From NCBI RefSeq assembly GCF_005405485.1, contig NZ_BJED01000005.1:75654-139653 (forward strand): DNA of 64,000 nt, given 5' to 3'. The DNA is from Enterococcus hulanensis. GTDB lineage: Bacteria > Bacillota > Bacilli > Lactobacillales > Enterococcaceae. The notes below the pieces were generated by a model that saw only the letters and a program-made list of their open reading frames with translations, was not told the DNA's origin and searched no databases. The translations under genes were made by a program, and so were the position numbers. This document shows positions 53,012 to 60,760 of this stretch, piece by piece; position 1 is the stretch's first letter, and every line of letters starts with the position of its first letter.

Positions 53012-54424
53012 ATGTTAGATATGCTTAAAGCGGGAGTTAATTATATCTTAGATCTTGGCGCAGCGGCGATGCTGCCGATCATTTTGACCATTTTCGGTCT
53101 GGTTTTAGGCCAGAAGCTAAGTAAGTCATTTCGTGCTGGTTTGACTGTTGGGATTGGTTTTACTGGTTTGAATCTGGTGATTGGTTTGCTTTCTGATTCG
53201 ATCGGCAAGTCCTCGCAGGCGATGATCGAGCGTTTGGGATTGCAATTGGATATTTTAGATGTTGGTTGGCCCATCGGTGCGGCAATAACGTTTGCGACAC
53301 CGATCGCAGTTATTTTGATTCCAGTCATCTTTATTTTTAATATCATCCTGCTGCGTTTTAATCAGACTAAAACGATGGACGTGGATTTGTGGAATTATTG
53401 GCATTTGATTTTTCCGGGAGCGATGATTTATTATGCGACAAACTCGATTTGGATCGCGATTGTTTGTTCGTTGATCAATACGTTCGTTATCTTCAAGCTA
53501 GCGGATTGGACCGCACCAGCAGTGGAGCATTTCTTCGGCTTGCCGGGAATTTCGCTGCCCCATGGAGAGACGGTCAACTTTGCTCCGCTGACTTATGCGT
53601 TGAATCGATTATGGGATAAGATTCCTGGGATCAACAAAATCGATATCAATGCTAAAAATCTAAAGGATCGTTTAGGAATCTTTGGTGAACCAATGATGAT
53701 CGGTTTGGTTCTAGGTGTCGGAATGGGGCTGCTGGCAGGCTATGACTCTCAAGCTATTATTCAGTTAGGTGTTCAAACATCAGCAGTTATGATCTTGATG
53801 CCAAGAATGGTGGCCTTATTGATGGAAGGTCTGTCACCAATCGCCGAAGGAGCAAAAACATTTATTCAAAAACGTTTCCCAGGAAAAGAAGTTTATATCG
53901 GTTTAGATGCGGCAGTTGTGACCGCTCATCCAGCGATTATCACTGTGGCTTTGTTGATGGTACCAATTACGATTTTACTGGCGGCTGTCTTACCATTCAA
54001 TCGGCTCTTGCCGTTTGCTGATTTAGCTGTACTGCCGTTTACAGTGATTTGGTCAGTGGCAGCTTCAAAGGGCAATATTTTTAGAGGCTTGCTGAATTCA
54101 GTTGCATCCATTTGTATCGTATTATTCATCGCGACGAATCTAGGGGCTCTGACGACAACCATGGCACATGCGGTAGGCTTTGCTTTTCCAGAGGGCGCAA
54201 CCATGATTTCCGGGATCGATATGAGCTGTCATATCACCTTGTGGATCATGCTGAAATTGATCGATCCTTCGAATTTACCGGCCTTTATGGCAGGGATGAT
54301 CGCCTTAGTTATGTACGGAGCTTTGTGGTTCTGGACACGCAATGACATCAAAAAACAATATGGTCTGCCAACTGGAAAAGATGATCCAGATAATACAATC
54401 AAGGGAGCTGAGATGAATGAATAA
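53012..54424 (+). CDS. PTS galactitol-type EIIC component (operon B)
   Basis: 470-residue permease. GIGFTGLNLVIG near residue 46, DVGWPIGAAIT near 88, LGIFGEPMMIG near 222 and VYIGLDAAVVTAHPA near 297 follow the pattern of 46500. It overlaps the EIIB gene by 8 bases. Here the order is EIIA-EIIC-EIIB, unlike operon A. Confidence 0.92.
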   Translation: MLDMLKAGVNYILDLGAAAMLPIILTIFGLVLGQKLSKSFRAGLTVGIGFTGLNLVIGLLSDSIGKSSQAMIERLGLQLDILDVGWPIGAAITFATPIAVILIPVIFIFNIILLRFNQTKTMDVDLWNYWHLIFPGAMIYYATNSIWIAIVCSLINTFVIFKLADWTAPAVEHFFGLPGISLPHGETVNFAPLTYALNRLWDKIPGINKIDINAKNLKDRLGIFGEPMMIGLVLGVGMGLLAGYDSQAIIQLGVQTSAVMILMPRMVALLMEGLSPIAEGAKTFIQKRFPGKEVYIGLDAAVVTAHPAIITVALLMVPITILLAAVLPFNRLLPFADLAVLPFTVIWSVAASKGNIFRGLLNSVASICIVLFIATNLGALTTTMAHAVGFAFPEGATMISGIDMSCHITLWIMLKLIDPSNLPAFMAGMIALVMYGALWFWTRNDIKKQYGLPTGKDDPDNTIKGAEMNE

Positions 54425-54695
54425 AAAACATATTTTAATTGCTTGCGGAACAGGTGTGGCGACATCGACGGTCGTTTGCATGCGCGTGAAGGAAGAGTTG
54501 GAAAAAAATAATATTCCAGCGACAGTTGAACAATGCAAAGTTGCCGAGCTGCCTTCAAAAATCCATGGAGCCGATCTAGTTGTGACTACCACTGCTTATG
54601 AAAGTGATGATATTCCGGTAATTCGGGCATTGTCGTTTTTGACAGGAGTCGGGATCGAGGAAGATGTACAGAAAATTATTGATATTTTGAGTTAA
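54417..54695 (+). CDS. PTS galactitol-type EIIB component (operon B)
   Basis: 92-residue EIIB with the phospho-cysteine in ILIACGTGVATSTVV and the QCKVAELPSKI segment common in the family. It is the active EIIB of operon B; a cysteine-free relative is encoded at 55503. Confidence 0.92.
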   Translation: MNKKHILIACGTGVATSTVVCMRVKEELEKNNIPATVEQCKVAELPSKIHGADLVVTTTAYESDDIPVIRALSFLTGVGIEEDVQKIIDILS

Positions 54696-54754
54696 AGGAG
54701 ACGCAGGCGATTTTTGTCTCAGCAAAACACTTAATTAGGAATGGGAGCGAGCTC

Positions 54755-55492
54755 ATGGAAGGAAAAGTTGCCGTAATTACTGGTGCGGCTAAAGGAATCG
54801 GTCGAGCGATCGCGAAAAAATTTGCAGAAGCTGGCGCGTATACGGTAATTTTGGATTTTGACCAAAAAAGCGGCGAACAAACAGCCGCTGAGTTTTCTAA
54901 CGACTATGCAGAATCATTGTTCATTAAGACGGATGTTTCTGATCCGGAATCATTAAAGCGGGCCAGCGATCAGGTTTTGGCACATTTTCAACGAGTCGAT
55001 ATTTTAGTAATCAACGCGGGAATCAGTTACTTGCATTCCATCAATGAAATTTCGATCGAAGAATGGCAGCGTGTCCTGCATATCAATTTGGACGGGTCCT
55101 TCTATACCTTAAAGGCCTTTTGCGATCATTTTGTAGACGATGTTGGAAAAGTAATTTTTATTACTTCCGGCTCGGCGATCACGGGAACTGGCGGCGGCAT
55201 GCATTATGCCTCTTCAAAGGCGGGACAGCACGGGTTGATGCGAGCTGCTTCAAAAGAGTTCGGGCCTAGGGGAATCAATGTCAATGCGATTGCACCCCGG
55301 GTCATTCAGACAGACATATTAGATACGCTTTACCCTGATGATGCGAGTCGGGAGGAGCTGCTGAAAAAGATTCCGCTGCGGCGCATCGGTCAGCCAGAGG
55401 ATATCGCGAATCTGGCATTGTTTTTAGCAAGTCCGGAAAGTTCTTATATTCATGGACAAATCATATTAGCAGATGGTGGAAGAACCTATTAA
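54755..55492 (+). CDS. SDR-family dehydrogenase of PTS operon B
   Basis: 245-residue short-chain dehydrogenase: TGAAKGIGRAIA near residue 9, VINAGIS near 87, Ser in FITSGSAITG near 140, and the YASSKAG Tyr/Lys near 153. C-terminal YIHGQIILADGG is the usual SDR end. FabG-like overall, but position in a PTS operon argues for oxidation of a polyol phosphate. GGGAGCGAG ribosome site; followed 10 bases after its stop by the EIIB-like gene. Confidence 0.82.
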   Translation: MEGKVAVITGAAKGIGRAIAKKFAEAGAYTVILDFDQKSGEQTAAEFSNDYAESLFIKTDVSDPESLKRASDQVLAHFQRVDILVINAGISYLHSINEISIEEWQRVLHINLDGSFYTLKAFCDHFVDDVGKVIFITSGSAITGTGGGMHYASSKAGQHGLMRAASKEFGPRGINVNAIAPRVIQTDILDTLYPDDASREELLKKIPLRRIGQPEDIANLALFLASPESSYIHGQIILADGGRTY

Positions 55493-55502
55493 AGGAGAGC
55501 CT

Positions 55503-55775
55503 ATGAAAAAAATTTTAGTCGTTGCCGGAACTTCAGATAACAAGCGGAATTTCGCAGTGAACTACATTAGCGAGTTTATGCGGGATAAAGGAATGGAAGT
55601 TGAGGTAACAGGAGAAAGTATCTATGACGTAACAGAAGTTGCAGAAGACATTTCAGCGATTGTAGCGATTGGACAGCCCCAATTTGATACGGCGATTCCG
55701 ATTGTAGATGGGACACCTTTTATTACGAAGTTCAATATGGACAGCTGCTGCCAGCAATTAATCGAAAAAATGTAA
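55503..55775 (+). CDS. EIIB-like protein lacking the phospho-cysteine
   Basis: 90 residues that align with galactitol EIIB proteins over their length: MKKILVVAGTSDNK against IACGTG-type starts, DKGMEVEVTGESIYDV in the middle and a C-terminal PIVDGTPFITKFNMD. The catalytic Cys is replaced (VVAGTS), so it cannot carry phosphate there; the only cysteines are two near the end (DSCCQQ). ATG 55503 has AAAGGAG upstream and is chosen over a longer frame from 55473. It might regulate EIIC or the PRD regulator by competing with the true EIIB. I cannot exclude a degrading duplicate. Confidence 0.65.
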   Translation: MKKILVVAGTSDNKRNFAVNYISEFMRDKGMEVEVTGESIYDVTEVAEDISAIVAIGQPQFDTAIPIVDGTPFITKFNMDSCCQQLIEKM

Positions 55776-55814
55776 AACGAAGAATGGAAGGCGCTGGCTG
55801 CAAGGAAGTTGTAC

Positions 55815-55884
55815 TTTCATGATTAATGATGAAAAAAGGTTGTCTTTAAACGAATATCGGAATTTACTATGATGGGGATGAGAG
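55815..55884 (+). promoter_or_regulatory. Duplicated promoter module, copy B
   Basis: TTTCATGATTAATGATGAAA at 55815-55834 and TATGAT at 55868-55873, identical 20-mer and identical 33-base spacing as at 43591. Several of the bases between also match (AAAAAAGG, CTTT, AAC, GGAA, TTAC). It points at the weak ORF 55900, with no PTS gene behind it, so it may be a relic of an operon end or drive an RNA. Confidence 0.6.
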
Positions 55885-55899
55885 GTAAGGGTTTAGCGC

Positions 55900-56139
55900 T
55901 TGAATATTCTTACCGAACATCTCCAGTCTGACAAACTATTTGAAATGCGGCTGCTTCACTGTGTGATAGATCAAGGGTTCAACGAACGGAAATTTAGATA
56001 TACTCCGACTTTTATCGTGCATCAGAAAGAATTTGGAAAAAGTCATAGTGAAAATCCTCCTTATTGGTCTATTCGTGAGATCCCAATAATAAATGATTTT
56101 TACTATGACGTTTTTTTTGCTTGGATCAGCGGTAAATAG
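55900..56139 (+). CDS. Doubtful 79-aa ORF behind promoter module B
   Basis: Begins with TTG 55900 after a GGTAAGGG-like site. The N-terminus (MNILTEHLQSDKLFEMRLLH) looks like a short helical HTH lead-in, the rest does not resemble a domain I know. It may be the stump of a regulator whose remainder has been lost, or not be translated. Confidence 0.25.
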   Translation: MNILTEHLQSDKLFEMRLLHCVIDQGFNERKFRYTPTFIVHQKEFGKSHSENPPYWSIREIPIINDFYYDVFFAWISGK

Positions 56140-56225
56140 ACGTATGTGAATTCGCGTGACATTTGTTCCGAGAATCGCGTCGTTGGAACATCCGATAAAG
56201 ATGAGCTTGTGAAAAAAATCATTTA

Positions 56226-56263
56226 GCGAAAGCGTTGACACTTGCAGCGCGGGCTCTTATGAT
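56226..56263 (+). promoter_or_regulatory. Sigma-A promoter with cre overlapping -35
   Basis: TTGACA (56235-56240), 17-bp spacer, TATGAT (56258-56263). GCGAAAGCGTTGACA is a cre-like site covering the -35, the same fusion as at 14605-14618. Drives the SorC regulator and the dehydrogenase complex genes. Confidence 0.8.
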
Positions 56264-56271
56264 GACAGTGT

Positions 56272-56300
56272 AACATATGTTAAATATAAGAACATATGAT
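56272..56300 (+). promoter_or_regulatory. Tandem CATATG operator
   Basis: AACATATGTT (56272-56281) and AACATATGAT (56291-56300), CATATG cores 19 bp apart, just after the -10. Same cores and same spacing as 14656-14685. Presumed site for the SorC regulator at 56351. Confidence 0.6.
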
Positions 56301-56350
56301 AATAGACAGACTTACTTAAGAAAGTTTCGCTCGAACGAGGAGGAAGTAAA

Positions 56351-57307
56351 ATGAGTTATTCCGACGACGCACGATTACTGACAGAGATCGCTTCAATGTA
56401 TTACGAAGAAGGCGCCAAGCAATCCGAGGTAGCAAAGAAATTCAATATCAGCCGTTCGCTGGTTTCCAAGTATTTAGCAAAAGCACGTTCCTTAGGCTTA
56501 GTAGAAATTATTATTCATGATGATCTGGTTCATCCTTACCGTTTATTAGAGGAAAAATTAGTTGAAAAATATGGACTGACTGAGGTGATCTGTATTGCAC
56601 CGGCAGCCGCTGAGATGCTGAATAAACGCATTGGTATCGCGGCGGGAAAATATTTGTCCCGCATTTTAAAAGGGGATGAAACAGTTGGTGTCTCCGCCGG
56701 GATGGTGGTTCATGAGGCGGCGCAGAATTTTTTGCCAAAGAATCAAATGGAGAATGTTCGTTTTATTCCGCTGGTTGGCGGTTTGGGACAAGAGCATACG
56801 GCGCTGCAAGCCAACGTGGTCTGTGAGATTTTCGCCCGCAAGAGCGGCGGATCAGTATTGGAGCTGCATGCACCGATCACGGTAGATTCCGCTGAGGCCA
56901 AAAAAGTGTTCATGGCGCAGTCGTTTATCAAGAATGTTTTTGATAAAGGAAAAAAAGCAGATATCGCATTAGTCGGGATCGGCGGTTTACCGGCGTATTC
57001 CACGATGACCAAAGCGTATTTGCCAAATGAAGAGGTACCACTGAGGAAGGAATTATCTGCTGGCAATGTGTCGGGAGATATTTGTTACAACTTTATTGAC
57101 GAGGAGGGCGAATTAACAGAGTGCACTTGGAATGACCGCGTTTTAGCGATCAGTCTGGCGGAGTTAAAACAGATTCCAAAGCGTATTGGGATATCTGGCG
57201 GCAAAGAAAAGGTCAGCGGGATTCGAGCAGCGTTAAAAGGAAAATTAGTCAATGTTTTGATTACCGATGAAGAGACAGCTAAGACGTTACTAGATGAAGA
57301 TAAATAA
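56351..57307 (+). CDS. SorC-family regulator of the dehydrogenase complex operon
   Basis: 318 residues: HTH (QSEVAKKFNISRSLVSKYL, about 23-41) followed by a phosphosugar-binding domain (VGVSAGMVVHE, FIPLVGGLGQEH, ALVGIGGLPAY, DRVLAISLAELK). Helix residues SRSLVSKYL are the same as in the 18510 regulator. It sits 16 bases before the E1alpha gene, replacing the sigma-54 activator AcoR found in Bacillus. The ligand is probably a sugar phosphate, which is unusual for an acetoin operon. Confidence 0.85.
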   Translation: MSYSDDARLLTEIASMYYEEGAKQSEVAKKFNISRSLVSKYLAKARSLGLVEIIIHDDLVHPYRLLEEKLVEKYGLTEVICIAPAAAEMLNKRIGIAAGKYLSRILKGDETVGVSAGMVVHEAAQNFLPKNQMENVRFIPLVGGLGQEHTALQANVVCEIFARKSGGSVLELHAPITVDSAEAKKVFMAQSFIKNVFDKGKKADIALVGIGGLPAYSTMTKAYLPNEEVPLRKELSAGNVSGDICYNFIDEEGELTECTWNDRVLAISLAELKQIPKRIGISGGKEKVSGIRAALKGKLVNVLITDEETAKTLLDEDK

Positions 57308-57323
57308 AAATGGAGGCGCATAA

Positions 57324-58328
57324 ATGATGACAGCAACGAAAAACATCTCGATTCCTAATCGAGCAGGTTTGACGGACGAAAACTTGGTAGAACTTTATCG
57401 CAGAATGTGGGAAATTCGTTTCTTCGATGAGAAGGTGGATCAGTTATTTGCGAAGGGCTTGATCCATGGAACGACCCACTTAGCAGTGGGGCAGGAAGCG
57501 ACCGCGGCAGGCAGCGGAGCTGTTTTACGTAAAACAGATTGGATCACCGCGACTCACCGAGGACATGGACAAACGATCGCAAAGGGTACGAATATCAATG
57601 AAATGATGGCGGAATTATTTGGCCGCACAACTGGTACCAACAACGGGAAAGGCGGTTCGATGCACATTGCCGATCTTGATACGGGAAATCTTGGCGCTAA
57701 TGGTATCGTAGGCGGCGGCTTCCCGATCGCAACTGGTGCCGCACTAACCTCAAAATTGAAAAAGAATGATACGGTCGCGTTAGCATATGCCGGTGACGGC
57801 TCAACCAATGAAGGCAGCTTCCATGAATCATTGAATCTGGCATCCATTTGGGCTCTGCCGGTTGTCTTCTTCATTGAAAATAACCAATACGGAATGAGCG
57901 GACCGTTTAAAACGATGATGAATGTCGAACGTTTATCGGAACGAGCAAAAGCTTACGGTATCGAAGGCATTACAATAGAAGGAAACGATGTTATCGAAGT
58001 CATCAATACAACCTATGACGCAGTGGAAAAAGCGCGTCGCGGCGAAGGTCCTACCTTGATCGAAGCGATGACTTATCGTTGGAAGGGACATTCTAAATCG
58101 GACGCGAAAAAATACCGCACGAAGGAAGAGGAAGAGGATTGGCGCAAGAATCACGACCCAATCAAACTGGCACGGGAAAAATTTGTCGCCGCAGGACTCT
58201 TCACAGAAGAAGAGGCGGAAGAAATTCGTTTAGCAGCTAAACAAGCGATTGAAGATGCAGTGACCTTTGCGGAAGAAAGCCCAATGCCGGAGATCGAAAG
58301 CATGTACGAAGACGTTTATTCAGATTAA
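57324..58328 (+). CDS. acoA: Acetoin/2-oxoacid dehydrogenase E1 alpha subunit
   Basis: 334-residue thiamine-diphosphate subunit. HRGHGQTIAKG near residue 72, GGSMHIAD near 108, GANGIVGGGFPIATG near 122, the TPP-binding AGDGSTNEGSFHE near 155 running to IENNQYGM, and the RWKGHSKSDAKKYR loop near 250. This pattern is the acetoin dehydrogenase (AcoA) version more than PdhA. It pairs with the next gene. ATG 57324 has ATGGAGGCG upstream. Substrate may be acetoin or another methyl ketone. Confidence 0.85.
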   Translation: MMTATKNISIPNRAGLTDENLVELYRRMWEIRFFDEKVDQLFAKGLIHGTTHLAVGQEATAAGSGAVLRKTDWITATHRGHGQTIAKGTNINEMMAELFGRTTGTNNGKGGSMHIADLDTGNLGANGIVGGGFPIATGAALTSKLKKNDTVALAYAGDGSTNEGSFHESLNLASIWALPVVFFIENNQYGMSGPFKTMMNVERLSERAKAYGIEGITIEGNDVIEVINTTYDAVEKARRGEGPTLIEAMTYRWKGHSKSDAKKYRTKEEEEDWRKNHDPIKLAREKFVAAGLFTEEEAEEIRLAAKQAIEDAVTFAEESPMPEIESMYEDVYSD

Positions 58329-58382
58329 AATTGACCTTTATGAAAAATAAATACCTTAATACGAAGTAGGAGGAAGCAGATA

Positions 58383-59360
58383 ATGAGAGAAATCACTTAC
58401 GCGGAAGCGGTCAGAGAAGCGATGTCTGAAGCAATGCGAGAAGATGAAGATATTTTCATGTTAGGTGAAGACATCGGGGTATATGGTGGCGCTTTCGGTG
58501 TCAGCCGCGGCATGGTGGAGGAATTTGGTGAGGAGCGGATTCGTTCAACACCGATCTCTGAATCAGTGATCGCCGGTGCTGCTGTTGGATCAGCAATGAC
58601 TGGGATGCGTCCGATTTTTGAAATTCAATTTTCGGATTTCATTACGATTGCATTGGATCAAATCGTCAACCAAGCGGCGAAGATTCGTTATATGTATGGC
58701 GGCAAGGCGAAGATTCCCTTGGTGATGCGAACACCCGGCGGATCAGGAACTGGTGCGGCGGCGCAGCACTCGCAAAGCTTGGAAAACTGGACCGCTCATG
58801 TTCCCGGGTTGAAGGTTATCCAGCCAGCGACGGCATATGATGCGAAAGGTTTGCTGCATGCGGCGATCGAAGACAATAACCCCGTGATGTTTTATGAACA
58901 CAAGCTTTGCTATCGAACGAGCTCGGATGTGCCGGAAGGAAAATACACGATCCCAATCGGTGTGGCCGATGTAAAACGCGAAGGAACCGATATTTCTGTT
59001 GTGGCAACAGGGATTATGGTGCATAAAGCGCTAGAGGCGGCGGATATTTTAGCAGAAGAAGGTATCCAAATCGAAGTGGTCGATCCGCGCACCTTGGTAC
59101 CGTTAGATAAACAAACGATTATTGATTCTGTTGTGAAGACAGGTAAAGCGGTCGTGGTGACTGAGGCAGTAAAACGCAGCGGGTTCAGTGCTGAGTTAGC
59201 AAGTGTTATCGCGGAAGAAGAATGCTTTGATTTCTTAGACGCACCGATCATTCGTTTAGCCGGCCAAGAGATTCCGATGCCTTACCATCCAGAGCTTGAG
59301 AAGAAAGCCGTTCCTCAAGTGGAGGACATTGTTGACGCTTGTCGTGGATTGATGGCATAG
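58383..59360 (+). CDS. acoB: Acetoin/2-oxoacid dehydrogenase E1 beta subunit
   Basis: 325 residues: EALSEAM-like [20 protein letters not shown] near the start, with the catalytic Glu region [15 protein letters not shown] near 60, and [20 protein letters not shown]. The C-terminal transketolase-C domain ([14 protein letters not shown] to [15 protein letters not shown]) is complete. Preceded by AGTAGGAGG. The 169-base gap after it holds repeat copy 3. Confidence 0.88.
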   Translation: MREITYAEAVREAMSEAMREDEDIFMLGEDIGVYGGAFGVSRGMVEEFGEERIRSTPISESVIAGAAVGSAMTGMRPIFEIQFSDFITIALDQIVNQAAKIRYMYGGKAKIPLVMRTPGGSGTGAAAQHSQSLENWTAHVPGLKVIQPATAYDAKGLLHAAIEDNNPVMFYEHKLCYRTSSDVPEGKYTIPIGVADVKREGTDISVVATGIMVHKALEAADILAEEGIQIEVVDPRTLVPLDKQTIIDSVVKTGKAVVVTEAVKRSGFSAELASVIAEEECFDFLDAPIIRLAGQEIPMPYHPELEKKAVPQVEDIVDACRGLMA

Positions 59361-59435
59361 GATGTCAGTCCAACTTTTTGCAGGACATTATGTGAGGAAA
59401 GATAAAAAAGTTCTAACAACGAATTAAAAATCATT

Positions 59436-59504
59436 GATGTTTAGTTGGATGATATACGTGGCGAGAATCAGACTTATTTTTTCGGTCTTTGAAAAAATAA
59501 ATAC
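59436..59504 (+). repeat. Dispersed hairpin element, copy 3 of 3
   Basis: GATGTTTAG, GGATGATATACGTG, GAATCAGACTTATT and the hairpin CTTATTTTTTC / GAAAAAATAA. It lies inside the dehydrogenase operon between E1beta and E2, and its hairpin ends 25 bases before the E2 start, as copy 1 does before EIIC. Placement inside an operon speaks against a terminator role with full strength. Confidence 0.65.
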
Positions 59505-59529
59505 TGAAAAACGAGATAGGAGTGAAAAG

Positions 59530-60747
59530 ATGGCAAATGAAGTATTGATGCCGAAGTTGAGTTCTACGATGGATGTCGGAACGATCACGACTTGGCTGAA
59601 AAATGAAGGTGATTCCGTTGAGATCGGCGAAGCGATTTTTGAGGTAATGACGGATAAAATTGCGATCGAAGTGGAAGCCTATGATGAAGGTATTTTACTC
59701 AAAAAATATATTGGCGACGGTGATAGTGCACCCGTGAATTCAGTGATCGCCTACATTGGTGAGGCTGGGGAAGACGTTCCTGCGGATATGCCGAAAGCTG
59801 AAGCAGAAGCTGCCGAAGAAACAAAAACAGAGGAAGCAGCAGAAACAGTTGAACCAACTGATGCGACTAAAGAAACTACGGTCGCGACCACAAAAGTTCG
59901 AGCAACACCAGCAGCTCGGCGAATCGCCCGCGAAAAAGGCATCGATTTACAAACGGTCCAAGGAACTGGACCGAAAGGCCGAATCCAAGCGTTGGATGTA
60001 AAAGAATATCAAGCGCCCGCAGCGGCACCCGCACAAAAAGCGGCTGAAGGCGAACTGATTCCGTGGAGCGGCATGCGTAAAGCGATCGCGGACAAGATGT
60101 CAGAAAGCAAGCATACGATCCCGCATGTCACGATGAACGCAGAAGTTGATCTGACGAAGGTCATCGAGTTGCGAAAACAATTATTGCCGATGGTGGAAGA
60201 GCGTACAGATGAACGATTGTCTTTCTTGGAGATTATCGCAAAAGCGGCGATGGTCGCATTGAAAGCGTATCCTGAATTTAATGCTCATGCGTATGAGGAT
60301 GGGATCAAGCGATTTAATCAAGTCAATCTTGGTGTAGCGGTGGCCGTTGCTGACGGCTTAGTCGTACCAGTCGTAGAGCAGGCGGATCAAAAGGGTCTGA
60401 GTGATTTGACCGCAGCAGTAAAAGCGGTGACGAAGAAAGCCCGGAACGGTCAATTGCTGCCGACAGAAATGAGCGGCGGCACCTTTACCATCAGTTCGTT
60501 AGGCCGCAGTAAAGTTCAAACCTTTAATCCAATCATCAATTTACCGGAAGTGGCGATTTTAGGAGTCGGCGGAAGCTATGAAAAATTAGTTGTCGAAGAG
60601 ACACCGGAAGGACCGCAAGTAGCAACGATCACCGCATTGAATTTATGTCTATCCTTTGATCATCGGGTCGCTGATGGCGCACCGGCGGCAGCCTTCTTGA
60701 GTATGATCGTTGAACTGCTGGAAAATCCAATGAGCTTGTTGCTGTAG
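59530..60747 (+). CDS. acoC: Dihydrolipoamide acyltransferase (E2)
   Basis: About 405 residues. One lipoyl domain at 1-80 with the lipoyl-Lys in [12 protein letters not shown] near 43, then an Ala/Glu-rich linker (about 85-125), a peripheral subunit-binding domain ([16 protein letters not shown] near 130-165) and the catalytic domain (about 180-405) ending with [16 protein letters not shown], holding the HxxxDG active site. ATG 59530 with ATAGGAG upstream is preferred over the longer open frame from 59434, whose extra residues overlap the repeat. It transfers the acyl group from E1 to CoA. Confidence 0.9.
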   Translation: MANEVLMPKLSSTMDVGTITTWLKNEGDSVEIGEAIFEVMTDKIAIEVEAYDEGILLKKYIGDGDSAPVNSVIAYIGEAGEDVPADMPKAEAEAAEETKTEEAAETVEPTDATKETTVATTKVRATPAARRIAREKGIDLQTVQGTGPKGRIQALDVKEYQAPAAAPAQKAAEGELIPWSGMRKAIADKMSESKHTIPHVTMNAEVDLTKVIELRKQLLPMVEERTDERLSFLEIIAKAAMVALKAYPEFNAHAYEDGIKRFNQVNLGVAVAVADGLVVPVVEQADQKGLSDLTAAVKAVTKKARNGQLLPTEMSGGTFTISSLGRSKVQTFNPIINLPEVAILGVGGSYEKLVVEETPEGPQVATITALNLCLSFDHRVADGAPAAAFLSMIVELLENPMSLLL

Positions 60748-60760
60748 AAGGAGACTGAAT

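Noticed and set aside
55936-56241. 101-codon minus-strand ORF between operon B and the SorC promoter
   Set aside because: No ribosome site or recognisable domain, and it overlaps the -35/cre region of the SorC promoter.
59434-59529. Longer N-terminus for the E2 protein
   Set aside because: The 32 extra residues come from the repeat element, and the family begins at the lipoyl domain, which starts at ATG 59530.
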